8,661 nucleotides of DNA from Flavobacteriales bacterium UBA6049 (GCA_002429085.1 DIYR01000048.1:1-8661), one strand, 5' to 3'. Shown: positions 1 to 5,833, counted from the first letter of the stretch. A program made the numbers and translations. Notes: generated by a model from the sequence alone, not told the origin.

Positions 1-42
1 GTTACTTGTTGTGCGTTTCACACGTGCTTAACCTAAAGACAC

Positions 43-822
43 ATGAATAAACGAATTGCCGCGGTACTCCTAGTCTTATCGCTGATAGGATTAGCCGCAT
101 TTGCTCAAGATCAGTCAGTTAACCATGACGGGTTTACAAAGTTTAACGATAGAGATTGGGGAGTAACATTCAACGTAAGTGGAATAATCAATGATATTAG
201 TGTATCATCACTTGAAGATGTTAATGGTAATCCTGCTATTCAAATCAGAAAATTCATCAAACCAAATTTGGCAGTTCGAGCAGGGTTTGGCTTGAATTCA
301 TTTAGAATTGAAAGTGATTTGGTTGATAGTATTGGAGTTGCTCGTCAGTCGTATGATTCAACTTACAGGAGAACAGACTTTTTCATTCAACCAGCAATTG
401 AGTATCATTTTCCTGGTACAAAACGATTAGATCCGTACGTTGGAGCAGGGTTAACAATTGGTACAGTTGGTAAAGAAGATATTGAAGTAACTAGAGTTTT
501 AACAGATACTACGGGTTCTGGAACATTGACTAGGAATTATGATATGCCTGGAGGATTTACGTTTGGAACCAACGTAATTATTGGCTTCAATTATTTTATA
601 GCTGAGCAGTTTGCGTTAGGAGCTGAGTATCAGTTAGGGTTTGTGAGCCAACGAAGTGGAGGAGACTTTACCATTGTTACTCAAGAAGATCCTATTTCAG
701 GAGCGTCAACAACCAGAAGAGAAACGGGATCTAATAGAACTACTAATAGTGGATTTAGGTTGAACTCAACAGTGGGAGTTACTTTATCTTACTTCTTTAA
801 TAAACCAAAGAAATCTAGTTAA
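43..822 (+). CDS. Outer-membrane beta-barrel protein, secreted, function unknown
   Basis: The 259-residue protein begins with a classical signal peptide: positively charged NKR, a hydrophobic core at about residues 6-20, and a probable cleavage after AFA at residue 21. No lipobox cysteine is visible, so it is not a lipoprotein. The mature part shows alternating polar and hydrophobic/aromatic stretches with glycines typical of antiparallel transmembrane strands, for example around residues 75-88, 113-120, 130-143, 172-184, 190-202 and 240-253. This suggests a small barrel of roughly 8 strands of the OMP_b-brl/OmpA-like fold. Polar segments rich in Ser, Thr, Asp and Arg (about 205-235) look like extracellular loops. 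The last strand ends in YFF, followed by a seven-residue basic tail. The ATG has an A-rich upstream region, and only 42 bases of upstream sequence are in the window. Fold and outer-membrane location are fairly secure. The specific role is not recognisable. Confidence 0.8.
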   Translation: MNKRIAAVLLVLSLIGLAAFAQDQSVNHDGFTKFNDRDWGVTFNVSGIINDISVSSLEDVNGNPAIQIRKFIKPNLAVRAGFGLNSFRIESDLVDSIGVARQSYDSTYRRTDFFIQPAIEYHFPGTKRLDPYVGAGLTIGTVGKEDIEVTRVLTDTTGSGTLTRNYDMPGGFTFGTNVIIGFNYFIAEQFALGAEYQLGFVSQRSGGDFTIVTQEDPISGASTTRRETGSNRTTNSGFRLNSTVGVTLSYFFNKPKKSS

Positions 823-846
823 GTGCAAGCTTAATCTACAAAGCAT

Positions 847-882
847 AAAAAAAGCGAGAAGGTTTTCCTCTCGCTTTTTTTT
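847..882. terminator. Bidirectional Rho-independent terminator between the OMP gene and smpB
   Basis: An A7 tract (847-853) precedes the stem GCGAG (854-858) paired with CTCGC (870-874). A single bulged A at 859 is followed by AGG (860-862) paired with CCT (867-869) and a TTTT loop. An eight-T tract follows (875-882). Because there is a T tract on either strand, the hairpin can end transcription of the beta-barrel gene (+) and of the dtxR-smpB unit (-). The last two Ts are also part of the smpB stop codon (TAA on the minus strand, 881-883). Confidence 0.85.
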
Positions 883-1333
883 ATCGCTTCATTGCTCTAT
901 CCATTCTACGTTTATCGTCTTTTTCCTTCAAATCTTGGCGCTTGTCAACCGTTTTCTTTCCTTTAGCTAAAGCCACATTGAGCTTAGCATAACCACTATC
1001 AGCAATGAATAATAGTGTTGGAACTACTGTTAGCCCTTGATCCTTCAATTTCTTTTGTAAACGATCTAATTCTTTTCGCTGTAAAAGAAGTTTGCGCTTG
1101 CGTTTTGGTTCGTGATTGATGAATCCACCTTTATCGTATTCTGTAATGTGCATGTTATAGATGTACAATTCATCATCTTGAAAAGCACAATATCCTTCAA
1201 TGATGCTGGCTTTACCATTCCGAATACTCTTGATTTCTGTACCCGTTAACTGAATGCCAGCAGTAAACTTTTCTAAAAACTCGTATTCAAACGAAGCTCG
1301 TTTATTCTTGATGGCGACTTGCTGTTGCCCCAT
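881..1333 (-). CDS. smpB: SsrA-binding protein SmpB (trans-translation)
   Basis: SmpB binds the tRNA-like domain of tmRNA and brings it into the A site of stalled ribosomes, so that the incomplete protein is tagged for degradation and the ribosome is freed. The 150-residue protein has the usual length. It shows the family hallmarks in order: an N-terminal NKRASFEYEFLEKFTAGIQL segment, GTEIKSIRNGKA (residues 31-42) of the tmRNA-binding OB-fold, the YNMHITEYDKGG strand-loop, the HEPKRKRKLLL basic stretch (74-84), and AKGKKTVDKRQDLKEKD leading into the basic C-terminal tail (about 131-150). That tail enters the mRNA channel in known SmpB structures. The gene starts one base after the stop codon of the upstream metal regulator, so the two are almost certainly co-transcribed. 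No tmRNA gene (ssrA) is seen in the window. Confidence 0.97.
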   Translation of the reverse strand: MGQQQVAIKNKRASFEYEFLEKFTAGIQLTGTEIKSIRNGKASIIEGYCAFQDDELYIYNMHITEYDKGGFINHEPKRKRKLLLQRKELDRLQKKLKDQGLTVVPTLLFIADSGYAKLNVALAKGKKTVDKRQDLKEKDDKRRMDRAMKR

Positions 1334-1334
1334 A

Positions 1335-2003
1335 TTATCTCGTTAATTTCTTGATATATAAATTCTTGGCTACTTGGTAAGAAACGTTTCGTTTCTCATT
1401 TACATTCAACGTAATCTCCATACTCTGATCGTAATCAGTTACTTCATCAATACGCACGGTTTTGCCAAGTGTTAAACCGCTTTGATCTAAGTACTGTAAA
1501 AACTGGGGAGAGGTGTCTTTCAATCCTATAATCATCCCATATTGTCCAACCTCTAAGTCTGCAATGGTTACGTCTTTATGATGTTGTATGTTTCCTTCAC
1601 GATCAGGAATAGGATCGCCATGAGGATCATGAGTAGGAAAGTTTAAGAAACGCTCTAATCGCTCAATGAGCTTAGGACTTTGAATATGTTCTAACTCTTC
1701 AGCAATTTCATGTACTTCATCCCATTTAAAGTCTAGCTTATCTACTAAGAAAACCTCCCATAAACGGTGTTTACGAATCACATGAATGGCAGTAGTACGA
1801 CCTTCTTCTGTTAAGTTTACAGGACGATACGGTTCGTATTTTACTAAATCTTTCTTCTTCAGTTTCTTCAACATATCAGTTACCGAAGAAGCCTTGGTGT
1901 TTACTTCTTGCGCAATATCGTTTGTAGTGGCCCCATCTTCTTTGTAACGGGTCAGTTGGTATACAGCTTTCAGGTAGTTTTCTTCAGCGTAGGATAACCC
2001 CAT
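1335..2003 (-). CDS. DtxR/MntR-family metal-dependent transcriptional repressor with C-terminal FeoA domain
   Basis: Cytoplasmic DNA-binding regulator that senses Fe(II) or Mn(II). Residue numbers here count from the longer possible start at 2042. A winged helix spans about 15-80 (EENYLKAVYQL, then NTKASSVTDMLKKLKKKDLV). The dimerisation and metal domain spans about 85-145, ending THDPHGDPIP. A FeoA/SH3-like domain covers about 157-235. Visible metal ligands match DtxR: H92, E96 and H111 for the ancillary site, and E115, E118 and H119 for the primary site. The position of DtxR Met10/MntR Asp8 is Asn22, and MntR Glu11 is Lys25, so Fe versus Mn cannot be decided. I chose the ATG at 2003 (222 residues) because family members usually begin just before the EENYLK helix, and because a candidate -7 box lies inside the extra 13 codons. 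ATGs at 2015 and 2042 are alternatives. The gene is cotranscribed with smpB (1-base gap). Confidence 0.92.
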   Translation of the reverse strand: MGLSYAEENYLKAVYQLTRYKEDGATTNDIAQEVNTKASSVTDMLKKLKKKDLVKYEPYRPVNLTEEGRTTAIHVIRKHRLWEVFLVDKLDFKWDEVHEIAEELEHIQSPKLIERLERFLNFPTHDPHGDPIPDREGNIQHHKDVTIADLEVGQYGMIIGLKDTSPQFLQYLDQSGLTLGKTVRIDEVTDYDQSMEITLNVNEKRNVSYQVAKNLYIKKLTR

Positions 2004-2020
2004 GTGATTTTGCATTTGCG

Positions 2021-2028
2021 CAAAGTTA
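2021..2028 (-). promoter_or_regulatory. Candidate -7 box of the dtxR-smpB promoter
   Basis: On the minus strand the bases read TAACTTTG, an exact match to the Bacteroidota -7 consensus TAnnTTTG. The box is 17 bases before the ATG at 2003, immediately downstream of the ssb terminator where a new promoter would be needed. A perfect palindrome, TTTGCGCAAA (2015-2024), overlaps the box and could be an operator, for instance for autoregulation. No good -33 TTG is visible at the usual distance, so the call is tentative. Confidence 0.35.
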
Positions 2029-2058
2029 TATGAATTGCGCACGCTTAAAACAGGATGT

Positions 2059-2099
2059 AAAAAAACACCAAACCGAATGATTGCTCATTCTGCTTGGTG
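2059..2099 (-). terminator. Rho-independent terminator of ssb
   Basis: Read on the minus strand, a 15-bp stem (CACCAAGCAGAATGA with TCATTCGGTTTGGTG) has one mismatch and one G-T pair and closes on a GCAA tetraloop (+ strand arms 2066-2080 and 2085-2099). It is followed by seven Ts (2065 down to 2059). It lies 33 bases past the ssb stop codon and separates ssb from the downstream dtxR-smpB unit. Confidence 0.9.
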
Positions 2100-2131
2100 C
2101 TCCTCAGACAAAACCATACCGATTACGGCTT

Positions 2132-2458
2132 TTATTTTGAACCCAAAAGCACTACATCATTCACTAGAATTTCAGTACTAGAGCGTTTGTTGCCGTCTTT
2201 GTCTTCGTAGGTATTGGTGGTGAGTTTCCCTTCAACAGCAAGTTCACTTCCCTTCTTAGTGTACTCGTTGATGATCTCAGCGGTTTTACCCCAAGCCACC
2301 AAATTGTGCCATTCGGTATCTGTTACTTTATCGCCATTGTTATTACGATATACTTCATTGGTAGCAATAGATACTCGAACGAGTTTTTTTCCACTATCAA
2401 AAGTTTTTAATTCTGGATCCATACCCAGATGTCCGATTAATTGTACACGATTTCTCAT
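2132..2458 (-). CDS. ssb: Short single-stranded-DNA-binding protein (OB fold, no acidic tail)
   Basis: Binds single-stranded DNA during replication, repair or recombination. The 108 residues form a complete SSB OB-fold: MRNRVQLIGHLGMDPELK at the N terminus, a VRVSIATNE strand (27-35), DTEWHNLVAWGKTAEII (47-63) with Trp50 and Trp56 in the DNA-stacking region, GSELAVEGKL (70-79), and STEILVNDVVLLG at the end. The protein stops at GSK directly after the last OB strand. The disordered linker and acidic DDDIPF-type tip used by typical bacterial SSBs (about 150-180 residues) to recruit partner proteins is missing. It may therefore be a secondary SSB paralogue, although short SSBs are known in Bacteroidota. 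It has its own strong terminator, so it is probably monocistronic. The start ATG fits the family start exactly. Confidence 0.93.
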   Translation of the reverse strand: MRNRVQLIGHLGMDPELKTFDSGKKLVRVSIATNEVYRNNNGDKVTDTEWHNLVAWGKTAEIINEYTKKGSELAVEGKLTTNTYEDKDGNKRSSTEILVNDVVLLGSK

Positions 2459-2543
2459 AGGTGCTAAATTTTAAATGTTAAGCCTCTGTATCGAAGCGAT
2501 TTGATGAAGCAAATATGAAAGGTGTTTGTGCCATTACTCGGTT

Positions 2544-2557
2544 ACGAAACGTTTCGT
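2544..2557. promoter_or_regulatory. Perfect 14-bp palindrome in the ssb / zinc-finger gene intergenic region
   Basis: ACGAAACGTTTCGT is identical to its reverse complement. It lies 86 bases upstream of ssb (-) and 97 bases upstream of the zinc-finger gene (+), in the only non-coding stretch between these divergent genes. About 27 bases nearer ssb is CATATTTG on the minus strand (2517-2510), which is one base away from the TAnnTTTG -7 box, so the palindrome would sit near the -33 region of ssb. Symmetry and position suggest a dimeric repressor or activator site. The binding protein is unknown. Confidence 0.45.
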
Positions 2558-2653
2558 TTTCGTTTGTAAGTGTTTGTTGTCGGATAGAGTTCTTGAGGTG
2601 ATCTTTTGTAGTATTTGTTCAGAATTGTTAACTTGATAGGAAATCGCCTCGCC

Positions 2654-3022
2654 ATGGATAAGAACTGCTTGCACTGCAACGAGCCACTAATAGGAAGAAG
2701 AGATAAGAAGTTTTGCGATGATCATTGTAGAAATTCGTACAATAACGATTTGCGAAGAGACGTAACCAACAACATGCGAAACGTCAATAATCTTTTGAAG
2801 AAAAACTACCGCATACTAGCTTCGTTTCAACCTTTAGAGAAGAGGCAAATAAACATTAAGGAGTTATACAAACTGGGGTTCGATTTTACGTATTTCACAA
2901 GTAGGTACGAAACCAAACAAGGTAAGGTGTACCAGTACGTATATGATCTTGGGTATGTGCATAGTACAAACGATCAAGTATTAGTTGTGGAAAAGAAAGA
3001 TTGGGTAAACGATAGGAGTTAG
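2654..3022 (+). CDS. Small zinc-finger protein of unknown function
   Basis: The 122-residue protein has an N-terminal four-cysteine cluster, C5-x2-C8-x12-C21-x3-C25. In it the FCDDHCRNSYNN segment resembles treble-clef/FCS-type zinc fingers. A basic, probably helical stretch follows (about 28-55, rich in Asn, Arg and Lys), and then an alpha/beta C-terminal half. That half contains INIKELYKLGFDFTYFTSRYETKQGKVYQYVYDLGY (67-102) and ends in a hydrophilic tail. The ATG at 2654 was chosen over a possible TTG at 2615 because the cysteine cluster starts three residues after it and the upstream 13 codons look non-coding. From memory, similar uncharacterised proteins occur across Flavobacteriia, but I cannot verify this here. 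The basic region and zinc finger make nucleic-acid binding plausible. No function should be assigned. It is divergent from ssb. Confidence 0.8.
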   Translation: MDKNCLHCNEPLIGRRDKKFCDDHCRNSYNNDLRRDVTNNMRNVNNLLKKNYRILASFQPLEKRQINIKELYKLGFDFTYFTSRYETKQGKVYQYVYDLGYVHSTNDQVLVVEKKDWVNDRS

Positions 3023-3078
3023 TGCAATTGTTAATGTAGTTGAACGTTTCAAAGGTGAGTTAATCGTATCGCCAAACT

Positions 3079-4260
3079 ATGAGACAATTCTTGCTACTAG
3101 TACTGCTCTCAATTACTGGTATTACCTATGCCCAAACAAGGAACCTGAAGGTATTTGATCTGCAATTGGGAACCGAGATTGTAATGACACCTGTAGAGTT
3201 TGATACGAACATTACAGAAGAACATACCTCTTTTTACTTAGGAACATTCAATGATCAAATAGCATGGCTATCAGAGAATCCTCCTTTAGAAAACACTTTT
3301 CCTGAAGCAAAATTCACTTACAAAGTTCCTGCTCTTGAAGAGTTTGATATTACCGATTACCCTATTCGTACCAGTTTAAAATTGTTCTCTATTATAGATG
3401 GGGCGAAAAGAGGAGGGTGTTCAGGTAGTATGGTTTCAAGTAGACATGTACTTACAGCTGCACATTGCATTTCGCGTTATAAAGCTGATTCTTTATTTCT
3501 AGATTCAATTTTGGCTGTTCCATTATATAACAATGGTGAGCATCACCCAGATTTTGTTTCTAGCTATGTTGAGAAGGTATATGTGTTTGAAGACTGGAAA
3601 TTCCCAGAAGACATGGCTTTACTAGAGTTGGCAGAGCCCATTGGTTTTGTAACTGGGTGGTTAAGCATAGGGTTTAATCAAGATTATGAATGGTTACGAG
3701 AGGGGATCTACTACAAGTTTTCTTATCCCAGTTTTACTTTTCCATCGCTAGACACAAATGAGTACAACGGAGATACGTTGTACTATAGCTACGGCATTGT
3801 TGATAGAGTTGATCAACATTATATGGGTATAAACAACACTACTGGTATTCCCGGAGAAAGTGGGAGTTCATTAATTCGAATAGAGAATGAACAAACTTAC
3901 ACCACCTATGGAACGCTATCTTTTGGATCGCTTGTTCATGCACAAATAACCAATTGGAAGTATTACGCGTTGAAAGAAGTATTAAAGAATCATTTGACAG
4001 TAATAGAGCATCCTGTTCAGAATGGAAGTGAGGTTTTTGTTTATCCTAACCCTGTTCAAGATAGGTTCTATCTTGGAAACTTAAAATCTTTTGAATCGAT
4101 CGATTTACAGGTGTTTAATAGCATTGGTGAGGAGATTTTTAATGTGCGTGGAAGTGGTGCTCAAGACGCAATAGATATTTCGGCATTAAAGAGTGGTATT
4201 TACTTTTTAAGATTGACAACAAAACATGGAACACAGAGTCTTAGGTTTGTGAAAAAGTAA
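3079..4260 (+). CDS. Secreted trypsin-like serine protease with type IX secretion sorting domain
   Basis: Exported peptidase of the chymotrypsin (S1) fold. Residues 1-19 are a Sec signal peptide (MRQFLLLVLLSITGITYAQ). Residues 20-105 are a propeptide-like N-terminal region without recognised motifs. The peptidase domain spans about 106-300 with an apparently complete catalytic triad: H129 in LTAAHC, D178 in EDMALLEL and S261 in GESGSS. C114 and C130 are placed to form the disulfide next to the catalytic histidine. The serine motif is GESGS rather than GDSGG, and the preceding NTTG vaguely recalls V8-type glutamyl endopeptidases, so specificity is open. Residues about 318-393 form a Por-secretion/type A sorting tail (FVYPNPVQDRF, then SGIYFLRL, ending RFVKK), which directs passage through the type IX machinery after Sec export. 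It is preceded by a 56-base gap and has no obvious terminator. Confidence 0.9.
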   Translation: MRQFLLLVLLSITGITYAQTRNLKVFDLQLGTEIVMTPVEFDTNITEEHTSFYLGTFNDQIAWLSENPPLENTFPEAKFTYKVPALEEFDITDYPIRTSLKLFSIIDGAKRGGCSGSMVSSRHVLTAAHCISRYKADSLFLDSILAVPLYNNGEHHPDFVSSYVEKVYVFEDWKFPEDMALLELAEPIGFVTGWLSIGFNQDYEWLREGIYYKFSYPSFTFPSLDTNEYNGDTLYYSYGIVDRVDQHYMGINNTTGIPGESGSSLIRIENEQTYTTYGTLSFGSLVHAQITNWKYYALKEVLKNHLTVIEHPVQNGSEVFVYPNPVQDRFYLGNLKSFESIDLQVFNSIGEEIFNVRGSGAQDAIDISALKSGIYFLRLTTKHGTQSLRFVKK

Positions 4261-4313
4261 GCAAGAAAATCAGTGTCGGTTCAATAACCTCACGTGCATA
4301 GCCGATGTAGTAC

Positions 4314-4910
4314 ATGAAGATAAAAACACTTTTACCGGTAGAACAATTATTAGATCATATTAGAACATTATCTGGAATTGGAGATGTTAGTGTAGATCAA
4401 ATAGAGAAGTATTTTGAATCGAGAGAAATCAAGAAAAAAGGATACTTGCAAGAGCCGAATAACAGAGCTGCGCATAACTTCTTTATCGTTTCTGGTTGTG
4501 CTCAAATGTTTTATGTAGCAGATAAGGGAGTGAACCAAACTGTACAGTTTGCAATAGAAAATTGGTGGATCAACGATAGTATTTCTTTTCAAAAAGAACG
4601 ATCGAGTGAGTTTGGGATTCAAGCAATAGAAGAGTGTCAAGTATTAATGATTAGCAAGCATAATTTCGACAAGCTCTTAAATGAGTTTCCTCAATTAGAA
4701 CACTATTTTAGATTGGTGTATCAAATAGCTTATGGTGCTGCCATGTATCGCTTAAGGTATCAGTATGAATATTCTAAAGAGCAACACTATTTCAATTTTA
4801 TACATCATCATCCAGAGTTTGCGCAACGTGTTCCTCAATACTTAATTGCTTCGTATCTAGGACTAACACCAGAATATGTTAGTGAAATAAGAGCCAAAAA
4901 TGTTTCTTAA
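4314..4910 (+). CDS. Crp/Fnr-family transcriptional regulator (degenerate nucleotide pocket)
   Basis: The 198-residue protein has the layout of the small Crp/Fnr regulators common in Bacteroidota. A cNMP-binding-like beta-roll covers about 20-118 (NNRAAHNFFIVSGCAQMFY at 49-67). A long dimerisation helix follows (about 118-155), and then a C-terminal helix-turn-helix, PQYLIASYLGLTPEYVSEIR (174-193). The protein ends right after the recognition helix, with no visible wing. The phosphate-binding signature of cAMP-binding proteins (GE...RSA type) is replaced by ENWWINDSISFQKERSSEF, so cAMP binding is unlikely. There is no N-terminal cysteine cluster for an Fe-S centre as in Fnr. The ligand is unknown. 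The next gene on the same strand, 59 bases away, encodes an AhpD-like protein. A Crp-type regulator beside a CMD/AhpD protein is a recurring pairing in this phylum as far as I know, so that gene is a likely target. Confidence 0.88.
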   Translation: MKIKTLLPVEQLLDHIRTLSGIGDVSVDQIEKYFESREIKKKGYLQEPNNRAAHNFFIVSGCAQMFYVADKGVNQTVQFAIENWWINDSISFQKERSSEFGIQAIEECQVLMISKHNFDKLLNEFPQLEHYFRLVYQIAYGAAMYRLRYQYEYSKEQHYFNFIHHHPEFAQRVPQYLIASYLGLTPEYVSEIRAKNVS

Positions 4911-4948
4911 ACCAGCTTAAGAAGATTCATGTTTTAGGATCGGAGATT

Positions 4949-4977
4949 TGTGTCATTAAATTAATAGTTATGACACA
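4949..4977. promoter_or_regulatory. Inverted repeat overlapping the AhpD-like start codon
   Basis: TGTGTCAT (4949-4956) and ATGACACA (4970-4977) are perfect 8-bp inverted arms separated by 13 bases, so arm centres are 21 bp apart, about two helical turns. The right arm contains the start codon of the AhpD-like gene. GAGATTTG (4943-4950), one base from the TAnnTTTG -7 box, touches the left arm, although no -33 TTG is seen at the usual distance. This could be an operator for the upstream Crp/Fnr protein, or a leader hairpin that masks the start codon. The arms vaguely resemble Crp half-sites (TGTGA). Confidence 0.45.
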
Positions 4978-5404
4978 GCGCATTCAAATAGACCAATTAG
5001 AGCCAAAAGCTTACAAACCTTTATTTGAGTTAGAATCTTATCTAGAGACTAGTAATCTTTCAGTTGATCACCTCCATTTAATTAAGATAAAATCTTCATT
5101 TATAAATGGTTGTGGTTTTTGCATTGATATGCATACAAAAGAGGCGTTAAGAGTTGGCGAATCAAACCTTCGAATTTTCCAGTTGAATGCATTTGAGACA
5201 TCAAATGTCTTTTCAGATGAAGAAAAAGTTCTACTTCAAATGACAAAAGAGATTACGCTAATTCATCAAAATGGACTTTCAGAAGCTACTTACAACAAGG
5301 CTACGAAGTATTTCGATGAGCATTATATGGCACAAATAATAATGGCAATCTGTGCCATAAACACTTGGAATAGAATCGCAATCAGCACATTAAAGCCATT
5401 CTAA
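4970..5404 (+). CDS. AhpD/carboxymuconolactone-decarboxylase-family CxxC protein
   Basis: The 144-residue, mostly helical protein belongs to the alkylhydroperoxidase AhpD-like/CMD superfamily. The family signature is visible at about residues 39-60: KIKSSFINGCGFCIDMHTKEAL. It contains the redox pair C48-x2-C51 and H55 three residues later, as in the peroxidatic proton-relay site of AhpD. The remaining helices (FSDEEKVLLQMTKEITLI at 82-99, and the AQIIMAICAINTWNRIAI segment near the C terminus) also match the family. Members act as thiol peroxidases/reductases or, without the CxxC, as decarboxylases. The intact CxxC favours a peroxide- or thiol-related role in the cytoplasm. The substrate is not known. 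It follows a Crp/Fnr regulator, a 29-bp inverted repeat overlaps its start, and a hairpin terminator lies 46 bases past its stop. Confidence 0.92.
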   Translation: MTQRIQIDQLEPKAYKPLFELESYLETSNLSVDHLHLIKIKSSFINGCGFCIDMHTKEALRVGESNLRIFQLNAFETSNVFSDEEKVLLQMTKEITLIHQNGLSEATYNKATKYFDEHYMAQIIMAICAINTWNRIAISTLKPF

Positions 5405-5449
5405 TTCTAACAACCGTTTTCGTTTACTACATCCATCTACTGCTGCAAA

Positions 5450-5480
5450 GGCGCATGGTTAAGAGCCATGTGCCTCTTTT
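5450..5480 (+). terminator. Hairpin terminator of the AhpD-like gene, overlapping the 3' end of hxlR
   Basis: GGCGCATGG (5450-5458) pairs with CCATGTGCC (5466-5474) with one G-T pair, and the 7-base loop is TTAAGAG. TCTTTT (5475-5480) follows, giving a modest T tract on the plus strand. The convergent hxlR stop codon (5459-5461) lies in the loop and its last codons form the right arm. On the minus strand the hairpin is followed only by TTTGC, so it is a weak terminator for hxlR. Confidence 0.65.
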
Positions 5481-5833
5481 GAGATAATTTGGTTTCTATG
5501 AGCAATGCCCCAGTCTACCATTGCATTTAGTACTGAAACTATTTGCTCACCAGAATTGGTCAGTTGATACTCTATCTTAACTGGTGTAGAGTTGTGAACA
5601 ATTCGTTCAACCACACCATTTATTTCCAGTTCTTTAAGTTCTTTTGAAAGCATTCTAGGGGTTATCTTTTCTATGTTTTCTTGAAGATCCTTAAACCTAT
5701 TTTTCCCATAGAGTAGAGTGGCAATAATGGGCATTTTCCATTTCCCACTTAATACATTTAAAGTATCATTTACGGCCAGCATAAATTGCTTTGGACATTG
5801 TCTTATTTCATCAATGTTTGGCAAGTCGCTCAT
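5459..5833 (-). CDS. HxlR-family (MarR/DUF24) winged-helix transcriptional regulator
   Basis: A 124-residue dimeric DNA-binding regulator. The full HxlR pattern is present: the N-terminal CP motif (C13, P14), LSGKWKMPIIATLLYGKNRFKDLQ (about 28-51), ITPRMLSKELKELEINGVVERIV (57-79, recognition helix), the wing TPVKIEYQLTNSGEQI (83-98), and a C-terminal dimerisation helix VLNAMVDWGIAH. The single conserved N-terminal cysteine is the redox/electrophile sensor in characterised relatives such as YodB and HypR. C13 is the only cysteine in this protein, so one-cysteine sensing or an intersubunit disulfide is plausible. The gene is divergent from the extradiol dioxygenase gene, whose promoter region it shares. 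A 5-4-5 inverted repeat overlapping its own candidate -7 box suggests autoregulation. Regulation of the dioxygenase is inferred from position. Confidence 0.95.
   Translation of the reverse strand: MSDLPNIDEIRQCPKQFMLAVNDTLNVLSGKWKMPIIATLLYGKNRFKDLQENIEKITPRMLSKELKELEINGVVERIVHNSTPVKIEYQLTNSGEQIVSVLNAMVDWGIAHRNQIISKEAHGS

Noticed and set aside
1381..1390. GAAACGTTTC palindrome as a regulatory site
   Set aside because: It is inside the coding region of the metal regulator and explained by its codons; mentioned only as a copy of the intergenic motif.
2214..2474. 86-codon open frame on the plus strand
   Set aside because: Lies opposite ssb, which has an unmistakable protein signature; composition of the plus-strand product is not protein-like.
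2615..2653. TTG start extending the zinc-finger protein by 13 residues
   Set aside because: The ATG at 2654 directly precedes the cysteine cluster and the extension shows no protein signal.
3023..3078. Terminator or small RNA between the zinc-finger and protease genes
   Set aside because: No stable stem followed by a T tract could be found in these 56 bases.
4368..4640. 90-codon open frame on the minus strand
   Set aside because: Entirely inside the Crp/Fnr gene on the other strand and without a recognisable domain or promoter.
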